Shown here in pieces: positions 8,477 to 16,676 of a stretch of 64,000 bases of DNA. Where the stretch lies: the NCBI RefSeq assembly GCF_014243445.1, contig NZ_JACLQD010000002.1:62001-126000 (forward strand), given 5' to 3'. Numbering within the stretch: position 1 is the stretch's first letter; every line of letters begins with the position of its first letter. Below the pieces are notes generated by a model. The model saw only the letters and a list, made by a program, of their open reading frames with translations, was not told where the DNA came from and did no database searches. Both the position numbers and the translations under genes were made by a program. The DNA is from Paragemmobacter straminiformis (lineage in GTDB: Bacteria; Pseudomonadota; Alphaproteobacteria; Rhodobacterales; Rhodobacteraceae).

Positions 8477-9298
8477 TTACTCCTTGTCGGCGGCGGTGGG
8501 GCCGGTGCGGCCCGAGAGAAGGACTTGGGCAAGGATCACCAGCGTCATCGAGATGACGAAGACGAAGGTGCCGATGGCGTTGATGCGGGGCGAGACCTGA
8601 CCTTGCAGGAAGCCCAGAACCTTGACGGGCAGGGTTTCGTTCAGGCCCGAGACGAACCAGGCGATGGCGAATTCGTCGAAGGAGACGGCCATCGTGATGA
8701 AGAGCGCGCCGAAGATCGCGGGCTTGGTGAAGGGCACGATGACATGGCGCATCGTGGCCCATTCGGACGCGCCGAGGTTCCATGCCGCAGGTTCGAGCGC
8801 CGGGTCCATCTGCGACAGGCGCAGGCGGATGATCGCCATCGCAAAGGGCGCGCAGATCACCACATGGGCGATGATGACCGAAATGGCCCGGCCCGAAAGA
8901 TCGATGCGGCTGAGGAAGGCGAGCATCGCAAGGCCCATGATGATCACCGGGATCGTCGGCGGCAGAAGGGCGAGGGCAAGATAGACCTGCTTGCCGAAGA
9001 AGTTGTAGCGGTAGTCGGTATAGGCCGCGCCGAAGCCCAGCAGGGTCGAGATGACGCCCACGATCACGCCGATGACCAGCGTATTGCCAAGGCCCTGCCA
9101 GACCAGCGGGTCGCTTGCCACGGCCTGATACCATTCGAGCGAGAAATGCCCGAGCGGGATCGAGGGGAAGCGGTCCGAGTTCAGCGAAAAGACGAAGCTT
9201 GCCGCGATGGGGGCAAAGACGAAGGCATAGGAAAGGACGATATAGGCCCGCAGCGACCAGTCTACGGCGCGGTTGCGGTTGATGGCTTCGCTGCTCAT
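8477..9298 (-). CDS. ABC transporter permease, PotC-like
   Basis: 273 aa from ATG 9298 in an ATGA overlap with the upstream permease. About six membrane spans (first at ~16-38, YIVLSYAFVFAPIAASFVFS). The BPD_transp EAA-type loop is near residues 185-205 (LEPAAWNLGASEWATMRHVI), where it docks on the ATPase. The reading frame is open far upstream through the next gene, but that is only its shadow. It forms a heteromeric channel with the PotB-like protein. Confidence 0.87.
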   Translation of the reverse strand: MSSEAINRNRAVDWSLRAYIVLSYAFVFAPIAASFVFSLNSDRFPSIPLGHFSLEWYQAVASDPLVWQGLGNTLVIGVIVGVISTLLGFGAAYTDYRYNFFGKQVYLALALLPPTIPVIIMGLAMLAFLSRIDLSGRAISVIIAHVVICAPFAMAIIRLRLSQMDPALEPAAWNLGASEWATMRHVIVPFTKPAIFGALFITMAVSFDEFAIAWFVSGLNETLPVKVLGFLQGQVSPRINAIGTFVFVISMTLVILAQVLLSGRTGPTAADKE

Positions 9299-10164
9299 TT
9301 GCGCGCTCCCTTGGCCTGTCCGGCATAGGCGAAGCGCACCGCAAGGAAGGCCACCGCCAGAAGCGTGCCGATCATGGTCAGCGCGATGACCGCCGCGCGG
9401 GGCCATTGCTGGCCGGATTTCGTGGTGTCGGTGATGAGGATCGACAGGGTCGTCGGGTCGCCGCCGCCCAGATAGACGGGGCTGACGAAATCGCCGAAGG
9501 TCAGGATGAAGCAGAACAGCGCCGCGATCACGAGACCCACGCGCGCCGAGGGGATGACCACCTCGAACACCGTGCGCAGGCGGCCGCAGCGCATGTTGTG
9601 GGCGGCCTCGATCAGGGTGCGGTCGATGAACACGAGGCTGAAGAGTTGCAGCAGGATGACAAGCGGCAGCGAGAGCGTCATGTAGCCCACCATCGTCGCC
9701 CCCGGCGTGTTCAGCATGGAATAGGGGCCAAGCCCGAACCAGCCGAGGATGACGTTCACGATCCCGGCGTCGGACAGGAAGATCTGCCACGAATAGACGC
9801 GGACGAGGTAGCTGGTGAAAAACGGGATCACCATGAGGAATATGGCCCAGCGGCGCGCGCTGTCCGACAGCTTGAAGGTGATGGCGTAGGAACAGGGAAA
9901 GGCCAGAACCGATGCCAGCGCCGAGGCCGAGGCTGCAAGCGCGACCGTGGTGCCATAGGCCTGCCAGAAAACCGGTTTGCCGAACATCGTGACCCAGTTC
10001 ACCGGATCGAAGTCGGGCCGCATGGTGAAGTTCTTCACCGTCCAGAAGCTTAGCGCCACAAGGAAGGCGAGCGGAAAGACGAAGAAGAGCAACTGCCAGA
10101 CCAGCAGCGGCAGCGAGAAGGTCAGACCGTAGAGGGAAATGGCGCGTCGCATCCTGCGCTGCAC
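9295..10164 (-). CDS. ABC transporter permease, PotB-like
   Basis: 289 aa, about six membrane spans beginning SLYGLTFSLPLLVWQLLFFV. The EAA-like loop is IEAAHNMRCGRLRTVFEVVI near residues 190-210, and GDFVSPVYLGGG is typical of PotB/PotH permeases. It lies 57 bp after the binding-protein gene and overlaps the next permease by 4 bp, so the three genes are coupled. Substrate is inferred as for the ATPase. Confidence 0.87.
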   Translation of the reverse strand: MQRRMRRAISLYGLTFSLPLLVWQLLFFVFPLAFLVALSFWTVKNFTMRPDFDPVNWVTMFGKPVFWQAYGTTVALAASASALASVLAFPCSYAITFKLSDSARRWAIFLMVIPFFTSYLVRVYSWQIFLSDAGIVNVILGWFGLGPYSMLNTPGATMVGYMTLSLPLVILLQLFSLVFIDRTLIEAAHNMRCGRLRTVFEVVIPSARVGLVIAALFCFILTFGDFVSPVYLGGGDPTTLSILITDTTKSGQQWPRAAVIALTMIGTLLAVAFLAVRFAYAGQAKGARK

Positions 10165-10221
10165 TCCGGCTGGAGGGGGAAAGATCGGGGCCGGCGGGCA
10201 GAGCCGCCGACCCCCGCGCCA

Positions 10222-11349
10222 TCAGGCGCCTTTGTATTCCGACCAGAAGTCGTTCCAGGTTTCCAGATCCTGCTGGATCGGCCACTGGCGGTACTGGATG
10301 CGGCCTGCGCGGATCATGTCGATTGCGTTGCCTGCGTCCTTGGTCATGCCCTGGCGCTTGGCTTCGGCCGGATTTTCGGCCTGAAGCACCTCCCAGCCCT
10401 TCTGGTTCGGGATCAGGGCAGGGTAGGCGGCCATCTGGGCCGATTTCGCCTGACCCTTGGCCGAGGTGATGTACTGGATCCACTTCTTGGCGAGATCCGC
10501 CTTGGCAGAGCCCTTGCCGATCGAGAAGCATTCCGACCATTGCAGGCCGCCCTGTTCGGGAATGACCGATTTCACCTTGGCGCCGTTCTTTTCCAGAACG
10601 CCGGTGATCCAGTCACCGATGCCGGCGAAGGCCAGCATCTGCCCGTCGTTCAGCGACGAGAAGGTGCCGCCGTAGTCGAAGAAACCGCCGATCTGCGGGC
10701 GCAGCGTCAGGGTCTTTTCCTTCACGGCCTCCCATGCGGCCTCGTCGATGTCGTAGGGGATCTTGTTGCCGGTCAGCAGGCTCATCTGGCCGAGGTTGGG
10801 CAGGTGCCAGTCGAAATGGCCGACCTTGCCGGTCAGTTTCGGATCCCAGAACACGTCGTAGCTGGCGGCTTCGGCCTCGGTCAGGGCATCGGTGTTGTAG
10901 GCCACGCCAAGAAAGCCGAAGCGGGTGACGAGCGAGAAGAGCTTGCCGTCCTGCCAGTTGCCGGGGAATTGCTGGAATTCGGGGAAGTAGTCGTCCAGCG
11001 CATAATCGGCGGGATCGAGTTCCTCGACATAGCCTGCGGCGTTCAGCGCCTGCACATATTCGGCGTCGGACAGGATCACGTCAAAGGTGCCTGCGGGCGA
11101 TTGCGAGATCAGGCCCAGCATGTTGTCGCCGCCGGTGTAGTATTTCGGCACGAACTTGACGTTATTCTCGGCCTCGAATTCCGCGACGATATCGGGCTCG
11201 GCATGGCCATACCATGCAAGCATGGTGAGTTCGGTCGGGTCGGCCGCAAGGGCGCGGCGCGACAGCATCGGCGTTGCAAGCACGGCGGCGCTGGTGGTCA
11301 GGAACGTGCGGCGGCTGACAGTCTGCGCCGTAGTGCGGGTCTGTTGCAT
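10222..11349 (-). CDS. ABC transporter substrate-binding protein, PotD/PotF-like, Tat-exported
   Basis: 375 aa. The N-terminus VSRRTFLTTSAAVLATPMLS carries an RR-x-F-L Tat motif and a hydrophobic stretch, followed by a type-2 periplasmic binding domain (ELTMLAWYGHAEPDIVAEFE). The family binds polyamines, amino acids or other small cations. It heads a four-gene ABC operon in the classical binding-protein, permease, permease, ATPase order. Location between creatininase/LysR and creatinase makes a creatine/creatinine ligand likely, but the binding residues cannot be assigned by reading. Tat export implies cytoplasmic folding before secretion. Confidence 0.87.
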   Translation of the reverse strand: MQQTRTTAQTVSRRTFLTTSAAVLATPMLSRRALAADPTELTMLAWYGHAEPDIVAEFEAENNVKFVPKYYTGGDNMLGLISQSPAGTFDVILSDAEYVQALNAAGYVEELDPADYALDDYFPEFQQFPGNWQDGKLFSLVTRFGFLGVAYNTDALTEAEAASYDVFWDPKLTGKVGHFDWHLPNLGQMSLLTGNKIPYDIDEAAWEAVKEKTLTLRPQIGGFFDYGGTFSSLNDGQMLAFAGIGDWITGVLEKNGAKVKSVIPEQGGLQWSECFSIGKGSAKADLAKKWIQYITSAKGQAKSAQMAAYPALIPNQKGWEVLQAENPAEAKRQGMTKDAGNAIDMIRAGRIQYRQWPIQQDLETWNDFWSEYKGA

Positions 11350-11458
11350 GGTTTCAGTCCTGTTGGGTGGGCGTTTTTATTGTCCTGACGTTATGGGGCC
11401 GGTGTCGCCGATCCAAATCTGTAATCGAAATTTATCCATAAGCACTGAAAATGCTTCG

Positions 11459-12355
11459 CTAGGTGTGCATAACTTTTACAACGCCTGACCCGACGCTTTC
11501 GAGGCTGGCCACCAGTTCGCTGACAAGGTGCAAGCCGGCAGGGGTCAGGCGCGGATGCTTGTAGAACAGGCCGATGCGCAGCTGTTCGAGCTTGGGAAAG
11601 CCTTCTTCTTCAGTCAGTTCGCGCATTCCCGGCAGCAAGGTGGCCTTGGTCAGCGCCGTGACGCACAGACCGTTCTGCACGGCGTTTTGCAGGCCCGAGA
11701 TGCCCGGTCCGGTATAGACCACCCGCCAGCGCCGCCCGCTGGCATCAAGCGCGTCGATCATGCGGGAGCGGTAGTCGCAGCCTTCGAGATGCGCCCCGAG
11801 GGGCAGGGGGCGGGTCGGGTCGGGCACGAAATCATCCGCTCCGGCCCAGATCGGCTGTTCGACCCATGCGCGCGACAGATAGGGCATGCGCGGGCTGTTC
11901 ATGGTCGCGATGATGACGTCGAGTTCCTCGGCCCTGAGCATCTTGTGCAGCTCGCGGCTCAGGTCGCAGTGGATTTCAAGATCGACGGCGGGGTTTTCGC
12001 GCAGGAAGCTGGTCAGGGTGTTTTGCAGGAAGGCCACGGCGTAATCGGTGGGAAGGCCGATCCGCAGCACGCCGGAACGGTCGGTGCGGTGGAAGTAGCT
12101 GACCGCCTCGTCATTGGTGCGCACCATCTCGCGGGCGTAGCTGAGCAGGGCTTCGCCCGCAGGGGTGGGCTGGATGGTGCGGCCCTCTTGGGTCAGCAGT
12201 TGCGCCTTGACCAGTTCCTCGAGCCGCCCGATCTGGAGCGAGATCGCAGGCTGGCTGCGCCCGAGCGCGACACCCGCCTTTGAATGCCCGCCCAGTTCGA
12301 CAACCGTGATGAAGGTTCGCAGCAGGTCGGTCGGGAGATTGACCAAAGTTGCCAT
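11459..12355 (-). CDS. LysR-family transcriptional regulator
   Basis: 298 aa from ATG 12355, which has GAGGGGG upstream; the frame is open further upstream but crosses the divergent promoter. Winged HTH at residues 3-62 (TFITVVELGGHSKAGVALGR, then SQPAISLQIGRLEELVKAQL), then a LysR effector domain. It is divergent from creatininase with a 100-bp AT-rich gap, the usual arrangement for a LysR activator of its neighbour, and lies 109 bp upstream of the ABC operon on its own strand. The effector may be creatinine or creatine (inference). Confidence 0.85.
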   Translation of the reverse strand: MATLVNLPTDLLRTFITVVELGGHSKAGVALGRSQPAISLQIGRLEELVKAQLLTQEGRTIQPTPAGEALLSYAREMVRTNDEAVSYFHRTDRSGVLRIGLPTDYAVAFLQNTLTSFLRENPAVDLEIHCDLSRELHKMLRAEELDVIIATMNSPRMPYLSRAWVEQPIWAGADDFVPDPTRPLPLGAHLEGCDYRSRMIDALDASGRRWRVVYTGPGISGLQNAVQNGLCVTALTKATLLPGMRELTEEEGFPKLEQLRIGLFYKHPRLTPAGLHLVSELVASLESVGSGVVKVMHT

Positions 12356-12455
12356 TCTATTTGCCCCCTCAATGAAACGATTGATACTATATATTTTCCA
12401 AATGCGGATCGCGCAACGAATATGGGTCCCAGCCCCAATAACCCGCGAGACCGCC

Positions 12456-13283
12456 ATGCCGCTTGCCTCTGCCTTCGCCTCTGAACTGACCTGGCCCGAC
12501 TATGACGCCGCCGTCCGCAAGGGCAAAACGCCGATCCTGATTCCCATCGGGTCGATGGAGCAGCACGGGCATCACATGCCGCTGCATGTCGATGTGCTGC
12601 TGCCGACCGAATTCGCGCGGCGCGTGGCGGTCGAGGTCGGCGGGCTGGTCGCGCCGCCCTTTACCTACGGGTACAAATCGCACCAGAAATCGGGCGGCGG
12701 CAACCACATGCCGGGCACGACGAGCCTTGACGGTGCCACGCTGGTTGCGGCGCTGAAGGATGTGATCAAGGAATTCGCGCGGCATGGCGCGCGCGACATC
12801 TGCCTTGTGAACGGGCATTTCGAGAACTCGTGGTTCATCATCGAGGCCATCGACCTTGCCCTGCGCGAATTGCGCTGGGACGGGATCGGCACCGTGAAGG
12901 TCGTTGTCCTGTCCTACTGGGATTTCGTGGATCAGGAGGCCATCGCCAAGCTTTACCCCGACGGTTTTCCGGGATGGGATATCGAGCATGGCGGAGTGCT
13001 GGAAACCTCGCTCATGCTGGCGCTTTATCCGCAGCTTGTGCAGCTCGAGCGCGCGGTCGATGTCGCGCCTGCCAAGTTCCCGCCCTATGACGTCTATCCC
13101 GTCAAGCCGGAATGGACGCCCTGTTCCGGCACGCTTTCCTCGCCCAAGGAGGCTTCGGTCGAGAAGGGGCATATCCTGCTCGAGGTCTGCACGAGGGGCA
13201 TCGTCGCGGCGCTGCGTGACGAGTTCCTGTCGGCAGGCAACAGGGCGCAAGGTGACGCGCCCGCCATTGCCCGCGCGTCGTGA
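12456..13283 (+). CDS. crnA: Creatininase (creatinine amidohydrolase)
   Basis: 275 aa; interconverts creatinine and creatine in the cytoplasm. It aligns along its length with P. putida creatininase. Metal-binding residues are visible in SMEQHGHHMPLHVD (E35, H37, D46, matching E34, H36, D45) and NGHFENS (matching H120, E122). KSGGGNHMPGTTSLDGATL and LSYWDFV are also conserved. The start ATG 12456 gives the family length; more upstream starts fall in the shared promoter. It is divergent from the LysR gene and followed by a strong terminator, so it is monocistronic. Confidence 0.93.
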   Translation: MPLASAFASELTWPDYDAAVRKGKTPILIPIGSMEQHGHHMPLHVDVLLPTEFARRVAVEVGGLVAPPFTYGYKSHQKSGGGNHMPGTTSLDGATLVAALKDVIKEFARHGARDICLVNGHFENSWFIIEAIDLALRELRWDGIGTVKVVVLSYWDFVDQEAIAKLYPDGFPGWDIEHGGVLETSLMLALYPQLVQLERAVDVAPAKFPPYDVYPVKPEWTPCSGTLSSPKEASVEKGHILLEVCTRGIVAALRDEFLSAGNRAQGDAPAIARAS

Positions 13284-13307
13284 CCTGATCTGGTTTGCTC
13301 CCCTCTC

Positions 13308-13332
13308 GGGGCCCTGCGGGGCCCCTTTTTTT
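13308..13332 (+). terminator. Rho-independent terminator of creatininase
   Basis: GGGGCCC (13308-13314), loop TGCG, GGGCCCC (13319-13325), then seven T. It sits 25 bp after the creatininase stop and before the converging second creatinase-like gene. Confidence 0.85.
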
Positions 13333-13353
13333 GCGGGTGCCGCGACGGTCCGG

Positions 13354-14568
13354 TCAGGCGCGGATGATGTTATGCTCGGGCCCCGAGGGGAAATCGGTGA
13401 TTTTCTCGGCGCCGCTTTCGGTGACGATCAGGATGTCATGCTCGCGGTAGCCCCCGGCCCCTGCCATGCCTTGCGGCAGCATGACCATCGGCTCCATCGA
13501 AATCACCATTCCGGGGCGGAGTTCGGTTTGCACGTCCTCGCGCAGTTCGATGCCCGCCTCGCGGCCGTAGTAGTGGCTTAGCACGCCGAAGGAATGCCCG
13601 TAGCCGTAAGAGCGGTGTTTCAGCAGGCCCCAGCCGCGATACATCTCGTTCAGTTCGCTGGCGATCTCGTTGCATTTCGCGCCCGGTCGGACAAGTTCGA
13701 CGCCGCGCTTCTGGACCGCAACGTTCTTTTCCCAGATGCCCAGACTTGCATCGTCGACATGGCCGTAGAAAAGCGTGCGCCCGAGTGCGGTGTAATAGCC
13801 GAAGATCATCGGAAAGCAGTTGAGCGAGAGGATGTCGCCCCGCCGCACCCGCCGGTTGGTGACCGGATTGTGCGCCCCGTCGGTGTTCACGCCGGACTGG
13901 AACCATGTCCAGCTGTCCATCAGGTCGACATGGGGAAAGCTGGCCGCGATCTCGCGGTTCATCAGGTCGGTCGCGGCGCTGGCGACCTCGAACTCGGGCA
14001 GGCCTTCGCGGATCAGCGCCGCAGCGCCAGCGGCCGCTAGGCTGGCGATCCGCGCGCCTTTGCGGATGAGCGCCTGTTCCTCGGCGGATTTGACGGTGCG
14101 CATCCACATTGCGGCGGCGCCGATGTCGACCATCTCGACCCCCGGAAGGGCGGCATCGAGCATGCGCCTGAAATCCAGCGAGACGGTGTCGAACTCGATC
14201 GCGAGCCGCTGCACCCCGGCGGTGAGCTGGCGCAGGGCGCGGTAGAAATTGTCACGCCGCCAGTCGGTGTAGGTGACATTCCTGCCGAAACTGCGCCGCC
14301 ATGCCTGCCCGCCGTCGATCCCTGCCGAGATGGTGGTGCTTTCGTCCTGCGTCAGCACCATGCCGTATTTGCGCCCGAAGGCGCAGTAGAGCCAGCCCGA
14401 ATAGTAGTTGATGCAATGATACGAGGTGAAAAGCGCCGCATCGACATCGTTCGCGGCCATCCATGCGCGGGCTTCGGACTGGCGGCGCGTCATTTCCGCA
14501 TCGGAAAAGGGCGAGAAATGCTTCTCGCCGTTATGCCACTCGATCACGTGCAGCATGTCCTGCGTCAT
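13354..14568 (-). CDS. Creatinase-like amidinohydrolase paralogue lacking the catalytic Glu262 equivalent
   Basis: 404 aa with the full creatinase fold and most active-site signatures: FTSYHCINYYSGW, TDGAHNPVT (His232), GHSFGVL (His324), YYGREAGIE (Arg335) and ISMEPM (Glu358). However, the segment that reads ALERTLF in creatinases is ALGRTLF here. The codon on the coding strand is GGG, one base from GAG, so Glu262, which contacts the guanidinium group of creatine in P. putida creatinase, is Gly. The protein may hydrolyse another substrate, be a weak enzyme, or be decaying, although the frame is intact. It is convergent with creatininase. Confidence 0.88.
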   Translation of the reverse strand: MTQDMLHVIEWHNGEKHFSPFSDAEMTRRQSEARAWMAANDVDAALFTSYHCINYYSGWLYCAFGRKYGMVLTQDESTTISAGIDGGQAWRRSFGRNVTYTDWRRDNFYRALRQLTAGVQRLAIEFDTVSLDFRRMLDAALPGVEMVDIGAAAMWMRTVKSAEEQALIRKGARIASLAAAGAAALIREGLPEFEVASAATDLMNREIAASFPHVDLMDSWTWFQSGVNTDGAHNPVTNRRVRRGDILSLNCFPMIFGYYTALGRTLFYGHVDDASLGIWEKNVAVQKRGVELVRPGAKCNEIASELNEMYRGWGLLKHRSYGYGHSFGVLSHYYGREAGIELREDVQTELRPGMVISMEPMVMLPQGMAGAGGYREHDILIVTESGAEKITDFPSGPEHNIIRA

Positions 14569-14643
14569 GGTTGAAAATCCGGCAAATTTCGCTGTCCGAG
14601 GATAGCCGTGCAGGCGTGCCGGACAGAAATTTGTAGTGGAAAT

Positions 14644-14890
14644 CTAACTATTTGGATCGCTCTGCCCGCCGCGCGGGCGGAGTGCGGCGGCGTCGAACGG
14701 GCCGATTTCCCCGTTGATCCTTCCGATCACCGACTGGCGCTGGCGGGCGGGTTCGCGGGCCTGTCGGGTATAGGCGACCGCGAGAATCCGGATCAGGCTG
14801 TTCAGGGTGGTCTCCGTGGAAAGTGCGCCATAGGTGGCGGCATGCGTGCCGGGGGCGAGGCGAAGGTGCTGCGCAAGATGGGCATGACGG
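14644..14890 (-). other. Possible gene remnant upstream of the creatinase-like gene
   Basis: One minus-strand frame has clearly coding-like codon use (GC-rich third positions) and ends in TAG at 14644-14646. Its last segment includes APGTHAATYGALSTETTLNS and RILAVAYTRQAREPARQRQS. No credible start or upstream domain is present, and the frame loses coding character above about 14900. It may be the tail of a lost regulator gene. No family recognised. The rest of 14569-15037 holds only promoter-like sequence for its neighbours. Confidence 0.25.
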
Positions 14891-15037
14891 GCCACGGATA
14901 GGCCGCAGGTGCCTTGCGCCCCGAGGTCGGCAAGGGCCAACCCGAATACCCCGCCGCGCCGGGGGCGGTGCGGGTGGTCTTGACGGGGGCGTCGGTGTTG
15001 GCACCAATGGCGCTGCAATCAGGATGGGAGAGACGGC

Positions 15038-15628
15038 ATGCAAGTGGTTCCGGCGCGGCGGGGGCGGGCGGTGCGGCTGGCCAGGGGGCAGGCGATCCGG
15101 ATCGTCAACACGCATGGCTCGCAGGTTGTCGACACATGGGCGTTCAATGCCGATGATCCTTCGGAATTCATGTCGATGGAGCATCTGCACGCGAGCCTCG
15201 GCTCGGTCTTTCCGAAAACGGGTGACGCGCTTTACACCAATCGCCGCCGCCCGATCCTGACGCTTGAGGAAGATACCTCGCCCGGGCGGCATGACACGGT
15301 CATCGCGGCCTGTGACGTGCATCGTTACCGCAGCCTCGGTTGCACCGAATACCATGACAATTGCACCGACAACCTGCATGCGGCCCTTGCCATGATCGGC
15401 TTCCCGCGCACGGAAACGCCGTCGCCGCTGAACCTGTGGATGAACATTCCCGTCGGTCCCGACGGGCAGATCACCTGGGGCGAGCCCTTGTCGAAACCGG
15501 GTGACCATGTGCTGTTGCGGGCGATGATCGACTGCGTGGTCGTGATGTCGACCTGCCCGCAGGACATGATTCCGATCAACGGCGCCAACTGCCTGCCCGT
15601 CGAAGTCCATTACGAAGTCACGGGCTGA
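15038..15628 (+). CDS. DUF1989 protein (urea carboxylase-associated family)
   Basis: 196 aa, cytoplasmic. The hallmark segments are DTWAFNADDPSEFMSMEHLH, HDTVIAACD, YHDNCTDN, NLWMNIPV and the C-terminal MIPINGANCLPVEVHYEV. DUF1989 proteins are commonly encoded with urea carboxylase/amidolyase and amino-acid transport genes; their reaction is not firmly established. Because creatinase releases urea, presence beside creatinine genes fits nitrogen salvage, but this link is contextual. Cys and His residues (CTEYHDNC) could bind a metal. Confidence 0.82.
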   Translation: MQVVPARRGRAVRLARGQAIRIVNTHGSQVVDTWAFNADDPSEFMSMEHLHASLGSVFPKTGDALYTNRRRPILTLEEDTSPGRHDTVIAACDVHRYRSLGCTEYHDNCTDNLHAALAMIGFPRTETPSPLNLWMNIPVGPDGQITWGEPLSKPGDHVLLRAMIDCVVVMSTCPQDMIPINGANCLPVEVHYEVTG

Positions 15629-15845
15629 CCGCCGCGCCCTGCGGCCCCTTATCGCCCCGCAACCCCGACCTTGGCCTAGCCCAGACCCATACGAATGGGC
15701 GTTTCGTTGATCTTTGGGACTATATTTTGAGTCTTAGGCAGTAGTTCTTTGCGCGCCGGAACGTAATATCCCATAACAAGGTTCGGCGTGCGCTGGTCGG
15801 AATGGTTTTTCATCCGCGCTGGTGGCTCTGCTCAAGGATGGGTCG

Positions 15846-16007
15846 ATGGACGATGTAATGGACGATTTTCCTGCCAATGACCGCGCGATCGCTGCGGTGT
15901 CGCAGGTCGAGTGCGTCGAGGGGCCGGGGCTGGGCGTCTGGTTGCTGCCTTTGGTCCTTGCCGGTGCCTGCATGTGGATCGCCCTGATCGTGATGCTGGT
16001 CCGCTGA
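15846..16007 (+). CDS. Possible 53-aa single-span membrane protein
   Basis: ATG 15846 follows AAGGA at workable spacing. The product has an acidic N-terminal half (MDDVMDDFPANDRAIA) and one C-terminal membrane helix (GVWLLPLVLAGACMWIALIV). The next plus-strand gene starts 190 bp downstream. Unrecognised family; small membrane proteins of this form are easily missed or falsely called. Confidence 0.4.
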   Translation: MDDVMDDFPANDRAIAAVSQVECVEGPGLGVWLLPLVLAGACMWIALIVMLVR

Positions 16008-16199
16008 TCCGTCGGCACTTGGCAGACCGAAGCGACGATCCGCGACGCGCGCGCGCAAAACGCCGGAATTGATTGAAGAGGGCGGCTAAAACGGAACAGA
16101 CGGCCGCCGTTTGACCCTGTAACGAAACACATCCGTTGAGACCCGGCATCGATCCGATGCGTGACGAGTTGTCTTGGGACGAGTGAGGAGCAATGCCAC

Positions 16200-16673
16200 A
16201 TGCGGTTTCCGTGTGTCAAAAAACCTGTGTCTTTCGCCTTGGCGATTGCTGGCCGCAGCCTTGCGGCGCTGGCCCTTGTGCTTGCCTTTTCGGCATCGGC
16301 CAAGGCCATGATCGTGACACGCGACATGGGCGGGTCGGTGCGTGAACGGATTGCGCAGGTCAACGACCTGAGCGCGAACGGAACCGAGGTGCGGATCGTA
16401 GGAACCTGTGTATCGGCCTGCACCCTTTTGCTGGGTGTGCCGACCGCCTGTGTGGCGCCGCAGGCGCGGCTTGGCTTTCACGGGCCAAGCACGCGCAAGC
16501 GGGGATTGCCGCTGCCGCGTGACGAATACGAGCGCGTTTCGGCTGAGATGGCGTCGCTCTATCCGCCGCAGATCCGACGCTGGTTCATGACGACCGCCCG
16601 CAAGACGACGGGCGATTACATCCTGATTTCGGGCCGCGATGCCATTGCGATGGGCGCACGCGCCTGCGACTGA
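16200..16673 (+). CDS. Secreted Clp-protease-fold protein (COG3904-like)
   Basis: 157 aa from ATG 16200, with GAGGAG upstream. A signal/anchor segment (about 12-37, IAGRSLAALALVLAFSASA) precedes a short ClpP/crotonase-like core: GGSVRERIAQVNDL, GTCVSACTLLLG (Ser in the nucleophile position) and LGFHGPSTRK, where a His follows. These motifs occur in periplasmic serine-protease-like proteins of Rhodobacterales. It converges on the BY-kinase operon end, 3 bp between stops. Function unknown. Confidence 0.7.
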   Translation: MRFPCVKKPVSFALAIAGRSLAALALVLAFSASAKAMIVTRDMGGSVRERIAQVNDLSANGTEVRIVGTCVSACTLLLGVPTACVAPQARLGFHGPSTRKRGLPLPRDEYERVSAEMASLYPPQIRRWFMTTARKTTGDYILISGRDAIAMGARACD

Positions 16674-16676
16674 GGG

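Noticed and set aside
9299-10540. Long N-terminal extension of the PotC-like permease
   Set aside because: The open frame runs through the upstream permease, whose own frame has clear membrane motifs; the real start is the ATGA overlap at 9298.
14648-15610. Minus-strand open frame of 320 codons over the DUF1989 gene
   Set aside because: No family; the plus strand encodes a clear DUF1989 protein.
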